DNA of 6,202 nucleotides from an uncultured Phaeodactylibacter sp. GTDB taxonomy: Bacteria; Bacteroidota; Bacteroidia; Chitinophagales; Saprospiraceae. The DNA lies in the NCBI GenBank assembly GCA_913062745.1, contig CAJXXJ010000245.1, positions 1-6,202 of the forward strand, in the 5' to 3' direction. Shown one piece after another: positions 6,004 through 6,202 of the stretch. Positions within the stretch are counted from its first letter, which is position 1; each line of letters starts with the position of its first letter. A program made the position numbers and the translations under genes. The notes below the pieces were generated by a model that did not search any database, was not told where the DNA came from, and was given only the letters and a program-made list of their open reading frames with translations.

Positions 6004-6202
6004 TCAGTAGGGTCTAAACTGAACGAATTCGAATTGCACGATCTTCTTGCCATCGCGCTCTTCGACTTTACGGTGGGAGGTGGAGGCCACGCAGGGGATA
6101 CCTGCGGCCTTTAGCTTTTGTACCAGGGCGAAGGTGAAGGTCATCTCGCCCATAAGGTGGACGGCGGTGGGGGAAAGGGATTGGATGGTTTCGAAGTATT
6201 CC
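6004..6202 (-). CDS. Small conserved Bacteroidota protein, C-terminal 65 residues (5' end outside the window)
   Basis: The minus-strand frame is open from the window edge to TGA at 6006-6004 and encodes 65 residues. They begin EYFETIQSLSPTAVHLMGEM, continue with TFTFALVQKLKAAGIPCVAS and end IVQFEFVQFRPY. The alternation of hydrophobic strands and a helix (HLMGEMTFTFALVQKLKAAGI, then CVAST) suggests an alpha/beta fold. I recall small proteins of Bacteroidota with the same pattern (HxMGExTFT..LV, CxAST..R, FxFVxFRxY at the very C-terminus), some of them labelled CRISPR-associated in databases. That is memory, not a search, and nothing else CRISPR-like is in the window. No enzymatic motif is evident. 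The stop is 2 bp from the helicase ATG on the same strand, so the two are very probably co-transcribed and perhaps translationally coupled. Coding status is supported by the protein-like composition and the tight gene spacing. Confidence 0.8.
   Translation of the reverse strand, partial: EYFETIQSLSPTAVHLMGEMTFTFALVQKLKAAGIPCVASTSHRKVEERDGKKIVQFEFVQFRPY

Overview
The window most likely comes from a member of the Bacteroidota with moderate GC content. The strongest taxonomic marker is a secreted esterase that ends in a type IX secretion (T9SS) C-terminal sorting domain, a system restricted to this phylum. Other supporting traits are the sequence style of CysS, MtaB and the RecD-like helicase, and start codons that mostly lack a Shine-Dalgarno sequence. 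A Saprospiria-like (Lewinella-type) lineage is a guess only.

Layout. The left part is read rightwards: the 3' part of cysS (cysteinyl-tRNA synthetase, cut by the window edge), a strong hairpin in the 114-bp gap, then an exported PHB-depolymerase/feruloyl-esterase-type alpha/beta hydrolase with a T9SS sorting tail. The right part is read leftwards and converges on the esterase with only a 21-bp gap. In transcription order it contains a small conserved protein cut by the right edge, a RecD/Pif1-like superfamily 1 helicase starting 2 bp after it, a four-helix-bundle (S23/IVP-type) protein, and mtaB, the tRNA ms2t6A methylthiotransferase. No gene-free stretch exceeds 300 bases; the longest is 3937-4133.

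The least ordinary region is about 3958-4560. The 197-bp gap between mtaB and the four-helix gene, and the 3' end of that gene, are packed with imperfect palindromes. Their arms are variants of one core (CAAACyACTTCGT / GCAAACCACTT) in both orientations. One palindrome runs into the four-helix gene and supplies its last ~19 codons and stop. On the other side of the gene, a simple repeat (TTCTTATTTC, three copies) contains the stop codon and last codons of the helicase. The four-helix gene therefore looks like a small cassette embedded between repeats.

Functional links are modest. CysS and MtaB are both housekeeping tRNA proteins but are on opposite strands. The small right-edge gene and the helicase are the best operon candidate. 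I see no CRISPR array, reverse transcriptase, transposase, tRNA or rRNA. I do not see a clear new multi-gene system; the palindrome family with its four-helix cassette, and the small-protein/helicase pair, are the leads.
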